Part shown: one piece after another, positions 1 through 8,666 of the stretch
Numbering within the stretch: the stretch's first letter is position 1
Layout: each line of letters opens with the position of its first letter
Source: Vibrio campbellii CAIM 519 = NBRC 15631 = ATCC 25920
GTDB taxonomy: Bacteria; Pseudomonadota; Gammaproteobacteria; Enterobacterales; Vibrionaceae
Reading direction: 5' to 3'
Length of the DNA stretch: 64,000 bases
Assembly (NCBI RefSeq): GCF_002163755.1
Contig: NZ_CP015864.1
Span: 682,001-746,000 of the forward strand
Position numbers and translations under genes: made by a program
The notes under the pieces: model-generated
Seen by the model: only the letters and a program-made list of their open reading frames with translations
Told to the model about the DNA's origin: nothing
Databases searched by the model: none

Positions 1-1174
1 ACTTATCGCTTCTGAGAACATCGTTTCTAAAGCGGTAATGCAAGCTCAAGGCACATGCCTAACAAACAAATACGCTGAAGGTTACCCAGGTCGCCGTTAC
101 TATGGTGGTTGTGAGCACGTAGATACAGTGGAAGCCATTGCTATCGAACGCGCGAAAAAACTTTTCAATTGTGAATACGCAAACGTTCAACCACACTCAG
201 GCGCACAAGCAAACGGTGCTGTAAAACTGGCACTGCTTCAACCTGGCGACACCATTCTTGGTATGTCTCTAGACGCAGGTGGCCACCTAACTCACGGTGC
301 TCGCCCTGCACTTTCTGGTAAATGGTTTAACGCAGTGCAATACGGCGTTGACCGCGAAACACTAGAAATCAACTACGACGACGTTCGTGAGCTAGCACTT
401 GAGCACCAACCTAAAATGATCATCGCAGGTGGTAGTGCAATTCCACGTACTATCGATTTCGCAAAATTCCGTGAAATCGCAGACGAAGTTAACGCGATTC
501 TTATGGTCGACATGGCGCATATCGCTGGTCTTATCGCAACAGGCGCGCACCCTAGCCCGCTTCCTCACGCGCACGTTGTTACTACGACAACACACAAAAC
601 ATTGCGTGGCCCACGTGGCGGTATGATCCTGACTAACCACGAAGACATCATTAAGAAAATCAACTCTGCGGTATTCCCAGGTTTACAAGGCGGCCCACTG
701 ATGCACGTGATTGCTTCTAAAGCAGTGGCATTCGGTGAAGCCCTAGGTCCTGAATTCAAAACTTATATTGATTCAGTTATCAGTAACGCAAAAGTCATGG
801 CAGAAGTATTGCAAACTCGCGGTTGCGACATCGTAACTGGTGGTACTGACACGCATCTAATGCTGGTTGACCTTCGTCCTAAAGGTTTGAAAGGTAACAA
901 AGCAGAAGAAGCACTAGAGCGTGCAGGCATCACATGTAACAAAAATGGCATCCCATTCGACACAGAGAAGCCTATGATTACATCGGGCATCCGTTTAGGT
1001 ACGCCTGCGGGTACAAGCCGCGGCTTTGGCGCTGAAGAATTTAAACTCATTGGTAATTGGATTGGTGACGTACTGGATGGTTTGGTTAGCAACCCAGAAG
1101 GTGACGCAGAAGTAGAAAAACGCGTACGCAAGCAAGTTAAAGAGCTTTGCAGTCGCTTCCCTCTTTACCAGTAA
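1..1174 (+). CDS. glyA: Serine hydroxymethyltransferase (5' end outside window)
   Basis: PLP enzyme interconverting serine and glycine and charging tetrahydrofolate with a one-carbon unit in the cytosol. The reading frame is open from base 2 (LIASEN.., typical of the GlyA N-terminus), so about 40 N-terminal residues lie upstream of the window. Visible motifs are YPGRRYYGG, the PLP-lysine motif TTTTHKTLRGPRGG near base 590 and GITSGIRLGT-type C-terminal sequence (ITSGIRLGTPAGTSRG). It is 51 bp upstream of gcvH on the same strand, so it supplies or uses glycine alongside the cleavage system. In vibrios this operon copy is separate from the main housekeeping glyA; that it is the second copy here is an inference. 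Confidence 0.97.
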   Translation, partial: LIASENIVSKAVMQAQGTCLTNKYAEGYPGRRYYGGCEHVDTVEAIAIERAKKLFNCEYANVQPHSGAQANGAVKLALLQPGDTILGMSLDAGGHLTHGARPALSGKWFNAVQYGVDRETLEINYDDVRELALEHQPKMIIAGGSAIPRTIDFAKFREIADEVNAILMVDMAHIAGLIATGAHPSPLPHAHVVTTTTHKTLRGPRGGMILTNHEDIIKKINSAVFPGLQGGPLMHVIASKAVAFGEALGPEFKTYIDSVISNAKVMAEVLQTRGCDIVTGGTDTHLMLVDLRPKGLKGNKAEEALERAGITCNKNGIPFDTEKPMITSGIRLGTPAGTSRGFGAEEFKLIGNWIGDVLDGLVSNPEGDAEVEKRVRKQVKELCSRFPLYQ

Positions 1175-1225
1175 ACGATTTTTTATATCAGAATAAATCC
1201 TGACAAGTTATTTGGAGATTAAGCA

Positions 1226-1606
1226 ATGGACAAAACACTGAAGTTTACAGATAGCCACGAGTGGGTACGTGACAACGGTGACGGCACAGCAACTATCGGT
1301 ATTTCTGAGCACGCTCAAGAAATGCTAGGTGACGTGGTATTCGTTGACCTACCAGACGTGGAAGATGAAGTCGAAGCGGGCGAAAGCTTTTCTTTGGTGG
1401 AGTCTGTAAAAGCGGCTTCAGACATCTACTCACCAATCACTGGCGAAGTAGTTGAAATCAACGAAGAACTAGAAGACAGCCCAGAGCTAATCAACGAAGA
1501 ACCATACGAAGGTGGTTGGATTGTGAAAGTGAAGCTTTCAGACCCATCTGAGTTGGATGACTTAAAAGATGCGGAAGAATACCTAAGCTCTATCGAAGAA
1601 GAGTAA
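1226..1606 (+). CDS. gcvH: Glycine cleavage system H protein
   Basis: Lipoyl carrier that shuttles the aminomethyl group between P, T and L proteins. It is 126 residues, the normal family size. The lipoylation motif ESVKAASDIYSP is intact, with Lys at residue 62. ATG follows a TTTGGAGATTAAGCA ribosome site. It lies between glyA and gcvP; an intrinsic terminator follows, so gcvP is probably partly uncoupled from it. No gcvT is in the window; it is expected upstream. Confidence 0.98.
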   Translation: MDKTLKFTDSHEWVRDNGDGTATIGISEHAQEMLGDVVFVDLPDVEDEVEAGESFSLVESVKAASDIYSPITGEVVEINEELEDSPELINEEPYEGGWIVKVKLSDPSELDDLKDAEEYLSSIEEE

Positions 1607-1619
1607 TTAGGATGAGACG

Positions 1620-1662
1620 AAAGCTGTCCCCTAGCATAACGATTAGTGGACAGCTTTTTTTC
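1620..1662 (+). terminator. Intrinsic terminator between gcvH and gcvP
   Basis: Perfect stem AAGCTGTCC / GGACAGCTT (1621-1629 with 1648-1656) followed by a T run to about 1661. It lies inside the glycine-cleavage gene cluster. Confidence 0.85.
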
Positions 1663-1680
1663 TAGGTTCGGACGTATAAT
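1652..1680 (+). promoter_or_regulatory. Candidate gcvP promoter
   Basis: A perfect -10 hexamer TATAAT (1675-1680) lies about 55 bp before the gcvP start and directly after the terminator. No convincing -35 box is seen at the right distance. Its position suggests independent transcription of gcvP. Confidence 0.45.
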
Positions 1681-1735
1681 TTAATTTATCAGTAACGCAA
1701 ATCCGTTACCCGAACCAAGGAGTAGGTAAAGGACA

Positions 1736-4600
1736 ATGACTGAATTACTTCAAAGCCTCAGCACACAAAATGAGTTCGTTGCTCGCCACAACGGACCAAA
1801 CAAATCTGACCAACAGAAAATGTTGGAAGCGATCAACGCAGTAAGCCTAGATTCGCTTATCGACGAAACCGTACCAGCACAAATTCGCCTTGAGCAGCCA
1901 ATGAACTTGGCAGAAGCAAAAAGCGAAGCAGACATGCTGGCAGCAATGCGTAAATTCGCAGATCAAAACCAAATCAAACGTACTTTCATCGGTCAGGGTT
2001 ACTACAACACCTTCACGCCAAACGTAATCCTACGTAACGTGATGGAAAACCCGGGCTGGTACACCGCTTACACACCTTACCAACCAGAGATCTCACAAGG
2101 TCGTTTGGAATCACTTCTAAACTACCAACAAATGGTGATGGATCTTACTGGTATGGAAATCGCAAACGCGTCACTGCTTGATGAAGCAACGGCAGCCGCA
2201 GAAGCGATGACACTTTGTAAGCGTGCGGGTAAGAGCAAGAGTGACGTATTCTTCGTTGCTGACGACGTTCACCCACAAACCATCGAAGTAGTAAAAACTC
2301 GTGCGAAATTCATCGGCTTTGAAGTCCTAGTTGGTTCTCTAGATTCACTGCCAGAACAAGACGTATTCGGCGCACTCGTTCAATACCCAGGCACAACGGG
2401 TGAAGTTCGTGACCTAACGGACATCATCGCAAAAGCGCAATCAAACAAAACGCTAGTAACGGTAGCAACTGACCTATTGGCTTCTGCCCTACTAAAGCCT
2501 GCGGGTGAAATGGGCGCAGACGTAGCAATCGGTTCAGCACAACGTTTCGGCGTTCCTATGGGTTACGGCGGTCCACACGCAGCCTTCATGGCAACACGTG
2601 ACAAGCACAAGCGTACAATGCCAGGTCGTGTTATCGGTGTTTCTATCGATACTAACGGCAACCAAGCACTGCGCATGGCAATGCAAACGCGTGAGCAACA
2701 CATCCGTCGTGAAAAAGCGACATCAAACATCTGTACGGCTCAAGCGCTACTAGCGAACATGGCGTCTTTCTACGCGGTTTACCACGGCGCAGAAGGTCTA
2801 CGCACAATTGCTCGTCGTACGCACCACATGACCGCTATCCTAGCTGCTGGCCTAACTAAAGGCGGCTTCGAGCTTGCTCACAACAGCTTCTTCGACACCA
2901 TCACCATCAATACTGGTGCACAAACTGAAGACCTTTACGCGAAAGCACTAGCAGCAGACATCAACCTACGTAAGTTGGGTACTCAGCTAGGTGCAAGCTT
3001 CGACGAAACTACAACCGTGGCAGACGTAGAAGCCCTATTCGCAGTATTCGGTGTGAGAGAAGAAGTCGCAGCACTATCAACGGAAATTGCAGGCAACGAG
3101 TTTGCAGCGATTCCAGAAGCACTGCGCCGCACAACAGAATACCTAACGCACCCTGTGTTTAACACGCACCACAGCGAAACACAGATGATGCGTTACCTAA
3201 AACAGCTAGAGAACAAAGACTTCTCGCTAACGCACGGCATGATCCCACTGGGCAGCTGTACGATGAAGCTGAACGCAGCAGCAGAGATGATCCCAGTAAC
3301 ATGGCCTGAGTTTGGTTCGATCCACCCGTTCGCACCAGCAGAACAAGCAGCCGGTTACGCAGCACTAGCAAAAGATCTGAAAGAAAAGCTATGTGAAATC
3401 ACAGGCTACGATGCTTTCTCACTACAACCAAACTCTGGTGCATCGGGTGAGTACGCAGGTCTTATCGCGATTCAACGCTACCACGAAAGCCGTGGCGAAG
3501 GTCACCGCAACGTATGTTTGATCCCAAGCTCTGCGCACGGCACTAACCCTGCGACAGCGTCTATGGTGTCAATGAAAGTGGTTGTGGTTAAGTGTGATGA
3601 AGAAGGTAACATCGACGTCACTGACCTAGCAGCGAAAATCGAGAAGCACAAAGACAACCTATCAAGCATCATGATCACTTACCCTTCTACGCACGGCGTA
3701 TACGAGGAGCAAGTGAAAGAAGTGTGTGAAATGGTTCATGCCGCGGGCGGTCAGGTTTACCTAGACGGCGCAAACATGAACGCACAGGTTGGTCTAACAA
3801 CGCCGGGATTCATCGGCTCTGACGTTTCTCACCTAAACCTACACAAAACCTTCTGTATCCCACACGGTGGTGGCGGTCCAGGCATGGGTCCTATCGGTGT
3901 GAAATCGCACCTAGCGCCTTTCCTACCAGGTCACATTGAAAACGGTGCAGACGGCGAAAACTTCGCAGTATCCGCAGCAGACATGGGTAGCGCGTCTATC
4001 CTGCCTATCTCTTGGGCTTACATCGCAATGATGGGCGAAGTTGGCCTAACAGACGCAACAAAAGTAGCGATTCTGAACGCAAACTACGTGATGGAGCAAT
4101 TGCGCCCTCACTACCCTATTCTTTACCGTGGCTCAAACGGCCGTGTAGCGCACGAATGTATTATCGACATTCGTCCACTAAAAGAAGACACAGGCATCGG
4201 CGAAGAAGATATCGCGAAGCGTCTAATGGACTACGGTTTCCACGCTCCAACTATGTCGTTCCCTGTAGCAGGTACGCTAATGGTTGAGCCAACGGAATCG
4301 GAAGATCTAGAAGAGCTAGACCGTTTCTGTGATGCGATGATCGCAATCCGTGAAGAAATGACTAAGGTTAAGAACGGTGAATGGCCGCTAGATAACAACC
4401 CGCTTGTTAACGCGCCACACACTCAAATTGACCTAGCGAAAGAAGAATGGGATCGCCCTTACTCTCGTGAACTTGGCTGCTTCCCTTCAAAAGCAACCAA
4501 ATCTTGGAAGTACTGGCCAACAGTAAACCGCGTGGATAACGTATACGGCGACCGTAACCTAATCTGCTCGTGCCCAAGCATTGATAACTACGAAGATTAA
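1736..4600 (+). CDS. gcvP: Glycine dehydrogenase (decarboxylating), P protein
   Basis: PLP enzyme that decarboxylates glycine and passes the aminomethyl group to lipoyl-GcvH. At 954 residues it is the fused alpha/beta form typical of proteobacteria. The PLP lysine sits in SHLNLHKTFCIPHGGGGPG near residue 704, with the glycine-rich loop after it. An ARHNGP-type N-terminus and the QPNSGASGEYAGL motif are present. The ATG follows an AAGGAGTAGG-like site. A strong GGCGAACC hairpin terminator follows the stop. The gene looks intact. Confidence 0.98.
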   Translation: MTELLQSLSTQNEFVARHNGPNKSDQQKMLEAINAVSLDSLIDETVPAQIRLEQPMNLAEAKSEADMLAAMRKFADQNQIKRTFIGQGYYNTFTPNVILRNVMENPGWYTAYTPYQPEISQGRLESLLNYQQMVMDLTGMEIANASLLDEATAAAEAMTLCKRAGKSKSDVFFVADDVHPQTIEVVKTRAKFIGFEVLVGSLDSLPEQDVFGALVQYPGTTGEVRDLTDIIAKAQSNKTLVTVATDLLASALLKPAGEMGADVAIGSAQRFGVPMGYGGPHAAFMATRDKHKRTMPGRVIGVSIDTNGNQALRMAMQTREQHIRREKATSNICTAQALLANMASFYAVYHGAEGLRTIARRTHHMTAILAAGLTKGGFELAHNSFFDTITINTGAQTEDLYAKALAADINLRKLGTQLGASFDETTTVADVEALFAVFGVREEVAALSTEIAGNEFAAIPEALRRTTEYLTHPVFNTHHSETQMMRYLKQLENKDFSLTHGMIPLGSCTMKLNAAAEMIPVTWPEFGSIHPFAPAEQAAGYAALAKDLKEKLCEITGYDAFSLQPNSGASGEYAGLIAIQRYHESRGEGHRNVCLIPSSAHGTNPATASMVSMKVVVVKCDEEGNIDVTDLAAKIEKHKDNLSSIMITYPSTHGVYEEQVKEVCEMVHAAGGQVYLDGANMNAQVGLTTPGFIGSDVSHLNLHKTFCIPHGGGGPGMGPIGVKSHLAPFLPGHIENGADGENFAVSAADMGSASILPISWAYIAMMGEVGLTDATKVAILNANYVMEQLRPHYPILYRGSNGRVAHECIIDIRPLKEDTGIGEEDIAKRLMDYGFHAPTMSFPVAGTLMVEPTESEDLEELDRFCDAMIAIREEMTKVKNGEWPLDNNPLVNAPHTQIDLAKEEWDRPYSRELGCFPSKATKSWKYWPTVNRVDNVYGDRNLICSCPSIDNYED

Positions 4601-4604
4601 TTTT

Positions 4605-4656
4605 GTAGAATCTAAATAGACAAAGGCGAACCGAATGGTTCGCCTTTTTGTTTTGG
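4605..4656 (+). terminator. gcvP terminator; left copy of a 52-bp direct repeat
   Basis: Hairpin AAGGCGAACC-GAAT-GGTTCGCCTTTTT serves as the gcvP terminator. The whole 52 bp, including the 14-bp leader GTAGAATCTAAATA, recurs at 17813-17864 with six mismatches. The two copies bracket the cassette array exactly. Confidence 0.9.
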
Positions 4657-4788
4657 AGCAAGACTTTTAAAACTTGTTTATGGACAATTCCGTTTTAGCA
4701 AGATTGCTACTTTAACAAAGCTTAAATTAGTAAAAGTATCGATAAATTCGTTATGTGATTATCCAGCATCACTTGATCAGATCAGCAG

Positions 4789-4840
4789 TACGCATAGTGA
4801 AAATACTACACGTTGCGAATCAATCTTAAACAGATTGTTA
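4789..4840 (-). repeat. Truncated attC (right half only), distal end of array
   Basis: From ACGCATAGT to the terminal GTTAG this matches the right half of the neighbouring attC sites (AACGTTGCGAATC-like arm, TTAAACAGATTGTTA end). The left half, which should carry the CAACGC arm and TAACGCC end, is replaced by unrelated sequence. It follows the last cassette gene and marks the eroded end of the array. Confidence 0.7.
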
Positions 4841-4849
4841 GCAGACAGC

Positions 4850-5305
4850 CTATAACGCGAGTTTAAACCCTTCATGTGTTGCTTTGAATCCAAGTTTTTC
4901 ATAGAACCTGATTGCATCAGGACGCTGCTTGTCACTTGTTAACTGAACGATGGTACAGCCTTTGCTTTTTGCCAGTTCGATAGCATGTGCGAACATTTGC
5001 TCACCGAAGCCTTGTCCACGGTAGTCACTATGGATTCGAACACCTTCGATAAGACAACGCCAACCACCAATATGTGTAAGGTAGGGAATAAAAGTAATTT
5101 GAAGCATCCCGACTAGAGAGTTTTCCAGTTCAACAACCAGTAATTCGTTGTTTGGATCTCGTGTAATCGCTTCAAACGCTTCAATGTACGCACTATTCAG
5201 CGGAACAGACGCGTCTTCTCTTTTACTACCAAGCGGGTCATTTGAAAGCAAAGCAACAAGACTTTCCAAATCTTCAAAATCAGCTGAACGATACTTTAAT
5301 TCCAT
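4850..5305 (-). CDS. GNAT family N-acetyltransferase (cassette 18)
   Basis: 151 residues. The acetyl-CoA loop motif RGQGFG appears about two thirds along (VRIHSDYRGQGFGEQM), followed by the typical ending with IRFYEKLGF. The start ATG follows an AAGGAAC site just inside the preceding attC. It is the last cassette gene of the array, followed by only a half attC. Substrate unknown. Confidence 0.88.
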   Translation of the reverse strand: MELKYRSADFEDLESLVALLSNDPLGSKREDASVPLNSAYIEAFEAITRDPNNELLVVELENSLVGMLQITFIPYLTHIGGWRCLIEGVRIHSDYRGQGFGEQMFAHAIELAKSKGCTIVQLTSDKQRPDAIRFYEKLGFKATHEGFKLAL

Positions 5306-5332
5306 CTATAGTTCCTTATTACTTTTGGCTGC

Positions 5333-5453
5333 TAGCGCCCCGCTTAGGGGGGAGCAACGCAATGCTGAAGCTACCGCATACCAACTTAAACACAATAACC
5401 AACGCATAGTAAAAATGCCGCGCGTTACGAATCACTCTTGAACAATTTGCTAG
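5333..5453 (-). repeat. attC site, type I
   Basis: About 121 bp, with imperfect inverted arms GCAACGC and GCGTTAC flanking a central region. The outer ends are degenerate (TAGCGCC and TTGCTAGC instead of TAACGCC and TTGTTAG). It follows the TrmO-like cassette. Confidence 0.85.
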
Positions 5454-5461
5454 CACTCTGA

Positions 5462-5923
5462 CTACCAGTAATTTGACATAATTTCTTTTGACCACTCGGG
5501 CTGCTCGACGGTTGTTCTTGGTAAGAATTCACCCATTACTGGCTTAATGTCTACCACTGGCGTACCGTCTATAGCATCCAATCCTCTAACATGTAGCACA
5601 TTCCCACAAACAGAAATCACTTCACAAATTGTAGAACCTAAACGGTTCGGTCGGTTTTTACCTCTTTGGGCAAAAACACCAACTTTCGGCCAATCAGTGT
5701 TATTTCTTGGATGCCTTGCACCCGTTATAATCTTTGACTTATCAACTTTGTTGAAATAAAAAGTCACTTCAACATGAGAAAAATCAGAAAGTTCGATAAG
5801 AGCTTCCGCCCCGAACGCAGCATCAATAGCTATAGAGGCGTTTTCTTTATCCCAATTATCGTCAATCATCTCACTTCTGGTTGATTCAACTTTTCCTATA
5901 GGAACAAGCCTAATTTCTTCCAT
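5462..5923 (-). CDS. TrmO/TsaA-like tRNA methyltransferase domain protein (cassette)
   Basis: 153 residues, resembling the N-terminal TsaA beta-barrel domain of TrmO, which methylates the N6-threonylcarbamoyl adenosine at tRNA position 37. The family's RHP..N and VGVF..R...RPNRLG motifs are visible (ARHPRNN near residue 67; VGVFAQRGKNRPNRLG near 81-96). E. coli TrmO is about 235 residues, so the C-terminal domain is absent; single-domain family members are common. The start ATG follows GGAGGAG. The substrate of this cassette version is unknown. Confidence 0.85.
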   Translation of the reverse strand: MEEIRLVPIGKVESTRSEMIDDNWDKENASIAIDAAFGAEALIELSDFSHVEVTFYFNKVDKSKIITGARHPRNNTDWPKVGVFAQRGKNRPNRLGSTICEVISVCGNVLHVRGLDAIDGTPVVDIKPVMGEFLPRTTVEQPEWSKEIMSNYW

Positions 5924-5945
5924 GATTATTTTCTCCTCCGGGTGC

Positions 5946-6224
5946 TAACGCTATCTATAAGGCGCTCTTTACGTAGATATAATGCGGTCTATCGTTTAAC
6001 TCTTCAACTGAAAATCAATAGCCTAATGAGTGAGTTAAAAAGTTAGAGTGCACAGTGAATGCATAATTCCTTAGTGTGCTGAGTTTAAATAACTTTTTGT
6101 AGGACAAACGCAGTTTACAGAATGTGTGTGAGTATCTGCCCTAAGCCATAAAGGGGCACTTTCGAGCTAAAAAGTGCCACGGCTAAAAATTCAGCCTGAG
6201 AAGCTTTTGGACAAAACCTTGTTA
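5946..6224 (-). repeat. Element A: long non-canonical element at an attC position
   Basis: 279 bp between the TrmO-like gene and the next cassette. It has attC-like ends (TAACGC at 5946, TTGTTAGC at 6219-6226) but is more than twice normal size and lacks the CAACGC/GCGTTG arms. Stem TTTAACTC/GAGTTAAA (5995-6002, 6032-6039) encloses the motif TGAAAATCAATAGCCTAATG. A second hairpin GGCACTTT/AAAGTGCC lies at 6155-6162 and 6171-6178. Both structures recur in element B with changed but still pairing stems. Confidence 0.6.
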
Positions 6225-6288
6225 GCTTAAATGACTTAGTTGCATCAAGATCAGGTATAAAAAAGTATCTTGAAACCATAGTCTCTTA

Positions 6289-6825
6289 TTATGCCTTGCC
6301 CCACTCGGCACGAAGGACTGCCAAAACAACTGTATCCCACCACTGTCCTTTGAAAAAACGATGCTCCATAAAATGTGCTTCTTGGCGCATACCCAGAGAC
6401 TTACAGAGCTTAATAGCTGGCAGGTTTTTACTGATTGTCTCCGCATAAATGCGGTGAACTCTCAACTCCGAGAACCCAAAATCTGCCAGAGCCAAGGCTG
6501 CTTCATGGCTTAACTTATTACCTTGAGAGGCTCTCGAAAATGCACACCCCATCGAAGCCTGGTGATTGTCCTCTAGCCGTAAACAAACAGTCCCAACGAA
6601 CTCACCTGACACCTTACACTCGACAGCTAATTGGTATGATCTTCTTGGCTTCTCAGAAGCCTGAGCGACAAACAAGCTTGTTAACTCTCGGTATTTATTA
6701 GGGTCGCAATCGCTTTCGTCATAGAAACGCTGATATTTAGCATCCTGAGATATAGCAACAAAAGCATCTTCATCGTTCAGAGTCATATCCCTAATAATCA
6801 GACGCTTAGTCTCGAGTTTAAACAT
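6289..6825 (-). CDS. GNAT family N-acetyltransferase, RimJ/RimL type (cassette)
   Basis: 178 residues from the chosen ATG at 6825 (MFKLETKRLIIRDM), which follows AAGGAAAAGGAAC; an upstream in-frame ATG has no ribosome site. The LETKRLIIRDMTLNDEDAF opening and NLPAIKLCKSLGM ending are typical of the RimJ/RimL-like GNAT group, which acetylates N-termini or small amines. Target unknown. It is followed by element A instead of a normal attC. Confidence 0.85.
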   Translation of the reverse strand: MFKLETKRLIIRDMTLNDEDAFVAISQDAKYQRFYDESDCDPNKYRELTSLFVAQASEKPRRSYQLAVECKVSGEFVGTVCLRLEDNHQASMGCAFSRASQGNKLSHEAALALADFGFSELRVHRIYAETISKNLPAIKLCKSLGMRQEAHFMEHRFFKGQWWDTVVLAVLRAEWGKA

Positions 6826-6851
6826 CGAAAGTTCCTTTTCCTTGTGAGGCA

Positions 6852-6966
6852 TAACGCCGCGTTAAGTGGTGAGCAACGCTACCACCCTACCTAAACCATT
6901 ATGACATAAGCACTTAAACTGAAGTAAACCGAAAGTGCCAAGCGTTGGGAATCCGTATACTTGTTA
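6852..6966 (-). repeat. attC site, type II
   Basis: About 115 bp. Ends TAACGCC and TTGTTAG; arms AGCAACGC and GCGTTGGG; ACCACC-rich left half. It follows the SDR cassette. Confidence 0.88.
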
Positions 6967-6971
6967 GTCGC

Positions 6972-7709
6972 TCATGCCAACGATAGCCCACCATCAACTA
7001 CCAACGTGTGACCCACGATATAGCTGGCTTTATCTGATAACAAAAACTCAATGGCATTGACGATTTCGTCGATTTCTCCAAAGCGATTGATTGGTACTAC
7101 ATCAGAAACATCTGCGCGGATATTAGAGTTTTCAAGTTGCCTTTCTTCCCATCGAGGAGTCCACGTTACACCTGGGGCAACCGCATTGATTCGAATTCCA
7201 GATTTGATGCTTTCTAGGGCAACAGATCTAGTCAGCCCCTCAAGGGCGTGTTTAGCAGCACTATACATTGATGCATTAGGAGTTGGTCTAAGACCATTTA
7301 CAGAGCTTACATTTACTATGGAGGCCCCTGCTTCCATTAGTTTCAGTTCAGACCTTAAACACAAAGCTTGGCACAAAAAATCCACATGAAGCGTTTCTTT
7401 GAGAAGTGTTACATCAATTTCTGGCAGGTAGCCTCTAGAAGCAAGAGCCGGAGAAGCGTTGTTGACCGCTACATCCAACTTCCCGTAGCTCTCCGCGATG
7501 TGAGTAAATAAACCGTCTAACTGTTGTTCATCGGCAATATCAACCAACTGGTAATCGACAGTTTGTAATTCTGGGTATTTCTGCATGGCATGTTGCCAAA
7601 CCTCCCTCGAACGTGAGCACGTAACAACTTTATATCCCTGTTTCACGAGCCGAAGAACTGAATACAAACCGATTCCTTTTGAACCACCAGTGACTAATGC
7701 GATTTTCAA
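6972..7709 (-). CDS. Short-chain dehydrogenase/reductase (cassette)
   Basis: 245 residues, classical SDR. The cofactor motif TGGSKGIG is at residues 8-15, NNAS near 88, the catalytic serine in NVSS and YSAAK near residue 153. The C-terminus VVDGGLSLA is typical of the FabG-like group. Start is TTG at 7709, preceded by AAAGGAG. It probably reduces a ketone or oxidises an alcohol with NAD(P)H; substrate unknown. Confidence 0.9.
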   Translation of the reverse strand: MKIALVTGGSKGIGLYSVLRLVKQGYKVVTCSRSREVWQHAMQKYPELQTVDYQLVDIADEQQLDGLFTHIAESYGKLDVAVNNASPALASRGYLPEIDVTLLKETLHVDFLCQALCLRSELKLMEAGASIVNVSSVNGLRPTPNASMYSAAKHALEGLTRSVALESIKSGIRINAVAPGVTWTPRWEERQLENSNIRADVSDVVPINRFGEIDEIVNAIEFLLSDKASYIVGHTLVVDGGLSLA

Positions 7710-7745
7710 TTTAGTACTCCTTTCCTATTTGTGTGCTTTGACGGC

Positions 7746-7866
7746 TAACGCCCTGTTAAGGGGTGAACAACGCCTCCACCCAAGCCTAAAGCATTGTGCC
7801 ATAAGCACTAAACTGACTTGAAGTGAGGGCGCCAAGCGTTGTGAATCCCTCTTAAATTGCTTGTTA
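7746..7866 (-). repeat. attC site, type II
   Basis: About 121 bp with ends TAACGCC and TTGTTAG. Arms ACAACGC and GCGTTGT pair perfectly and differ from most neighbours on both sides. It follows the LysE cassette. Confidence 0.88.
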
Positions 7867-8499
7867 GGACTTGAAACTCTCAGCAACAAATTTACTGCCC
7901 ATTGACCCCATTAATACACTTGCACCTTTGTTGATGTAGGACTTAAACCGCAAATAGCTGGCTTGAGCCTTTGGGCTTGACAACAAAACAGAAACTAGGA
8001 AGTACCAAGAGAAATTTAAGACAAACACACCCGCAACCAATACTGATGTTGTATGAGCAGGCACTTTCACGGGTAACATAGCTGCAAACACACTGCTAAA
8101 TACAATTGCAGTCTTTGGATTACTTAACTGTGTCGCCAAGCCAAGAAATACTGCCTTAAAATGAGCTGGTTTGTTAGTTAGCTCTGCGTCAGTAGAGTTC
8201 ACTTTGCTTTTGCTCGATCGCCACATTTTCACGCCCAGATAACATAGATATAGACCACCAAAAACTTTGAAAGCTACGTAAAATTCTGGCACAGCATCAA
8301 AAAGTGCAATGAGCCCCATTGAGGCAATAAATGCAAATATGCTTGCCCCTAAACCTAAACCAATAGAAATACACATGGCTTCAGATCTAGATTTTGACAT
8401 AGCTGTTTGCGCTACCAAGATAAATGAAGGGCCTGGTGTCATCGCACCAAAGAGTAACAGCATAGCGATTGGCAGTAGAAATAAGTATTGCTCCAGCAT
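7864..8499 (-). CDS. LysE/RhtB family amino-acid exporter (cassette)
   Basis: 211 residues with about five or six hydrophobic segments. The family signature GAMTPGPSFILVAQTAM lies in the first 40 residues, followed by the G-rich second helix. Members export amino acids such as threonine, homoserine or leucine across the inner membrane. ATG follows AAGGATAATTATAA. The stop overlaps the attC end by a few bases. Confidence 0.9.
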   Translation of the reverse strand: MLEQYLFLLPIAMLLLFGAMTPGPSFILVAQTAMSKSRSEAMCISIGLGLGASIFAFIASMGLIALFDAVPEFYVAFKVFGGLYLCYLGVKMWRSSKSKVNSTDAELTNKPAHFKAVFLGLATQLSNPKTAIVFSSVFAAMLPVKVPAHTTSVLVAGVFVLNFSWYFLVSVLLSSPKAQASYLRFKSYINKGASVLMGSMGSKFVAESFKS

Positions 8500-8537
8500 T
8501 TATAATTATCCTTGTAATAACTTGCGCGATTGAGCCC

Positions 8538-8657
8538 TAACGCCTTGTTAAGGGGTGAGCAACGCAATACCGATGCCGCCGCATACCGCCTTAAACACTA
8601 AACCCAACGCATAGTAAAAATGCCACGCGTTGCGAATCCCTCTTGAACAATTTGTTA
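8538..8657 (-). repeat. attC site, type I
   Basis: About 120 bp. Ends TAACGCC and TTGTTAG, arms GCAACGC/GCGTTGC. It follows the GNAT cassette at 8667. Confidence 0.9.
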
Positions 8658-8666
8658 GGCGAATTT

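Noticed and set aside
1..37. Glycine riboswitch or upstream gcvT of the gcv operon
   Set aside because: The window begins within glyA, so such elements would lie outside.
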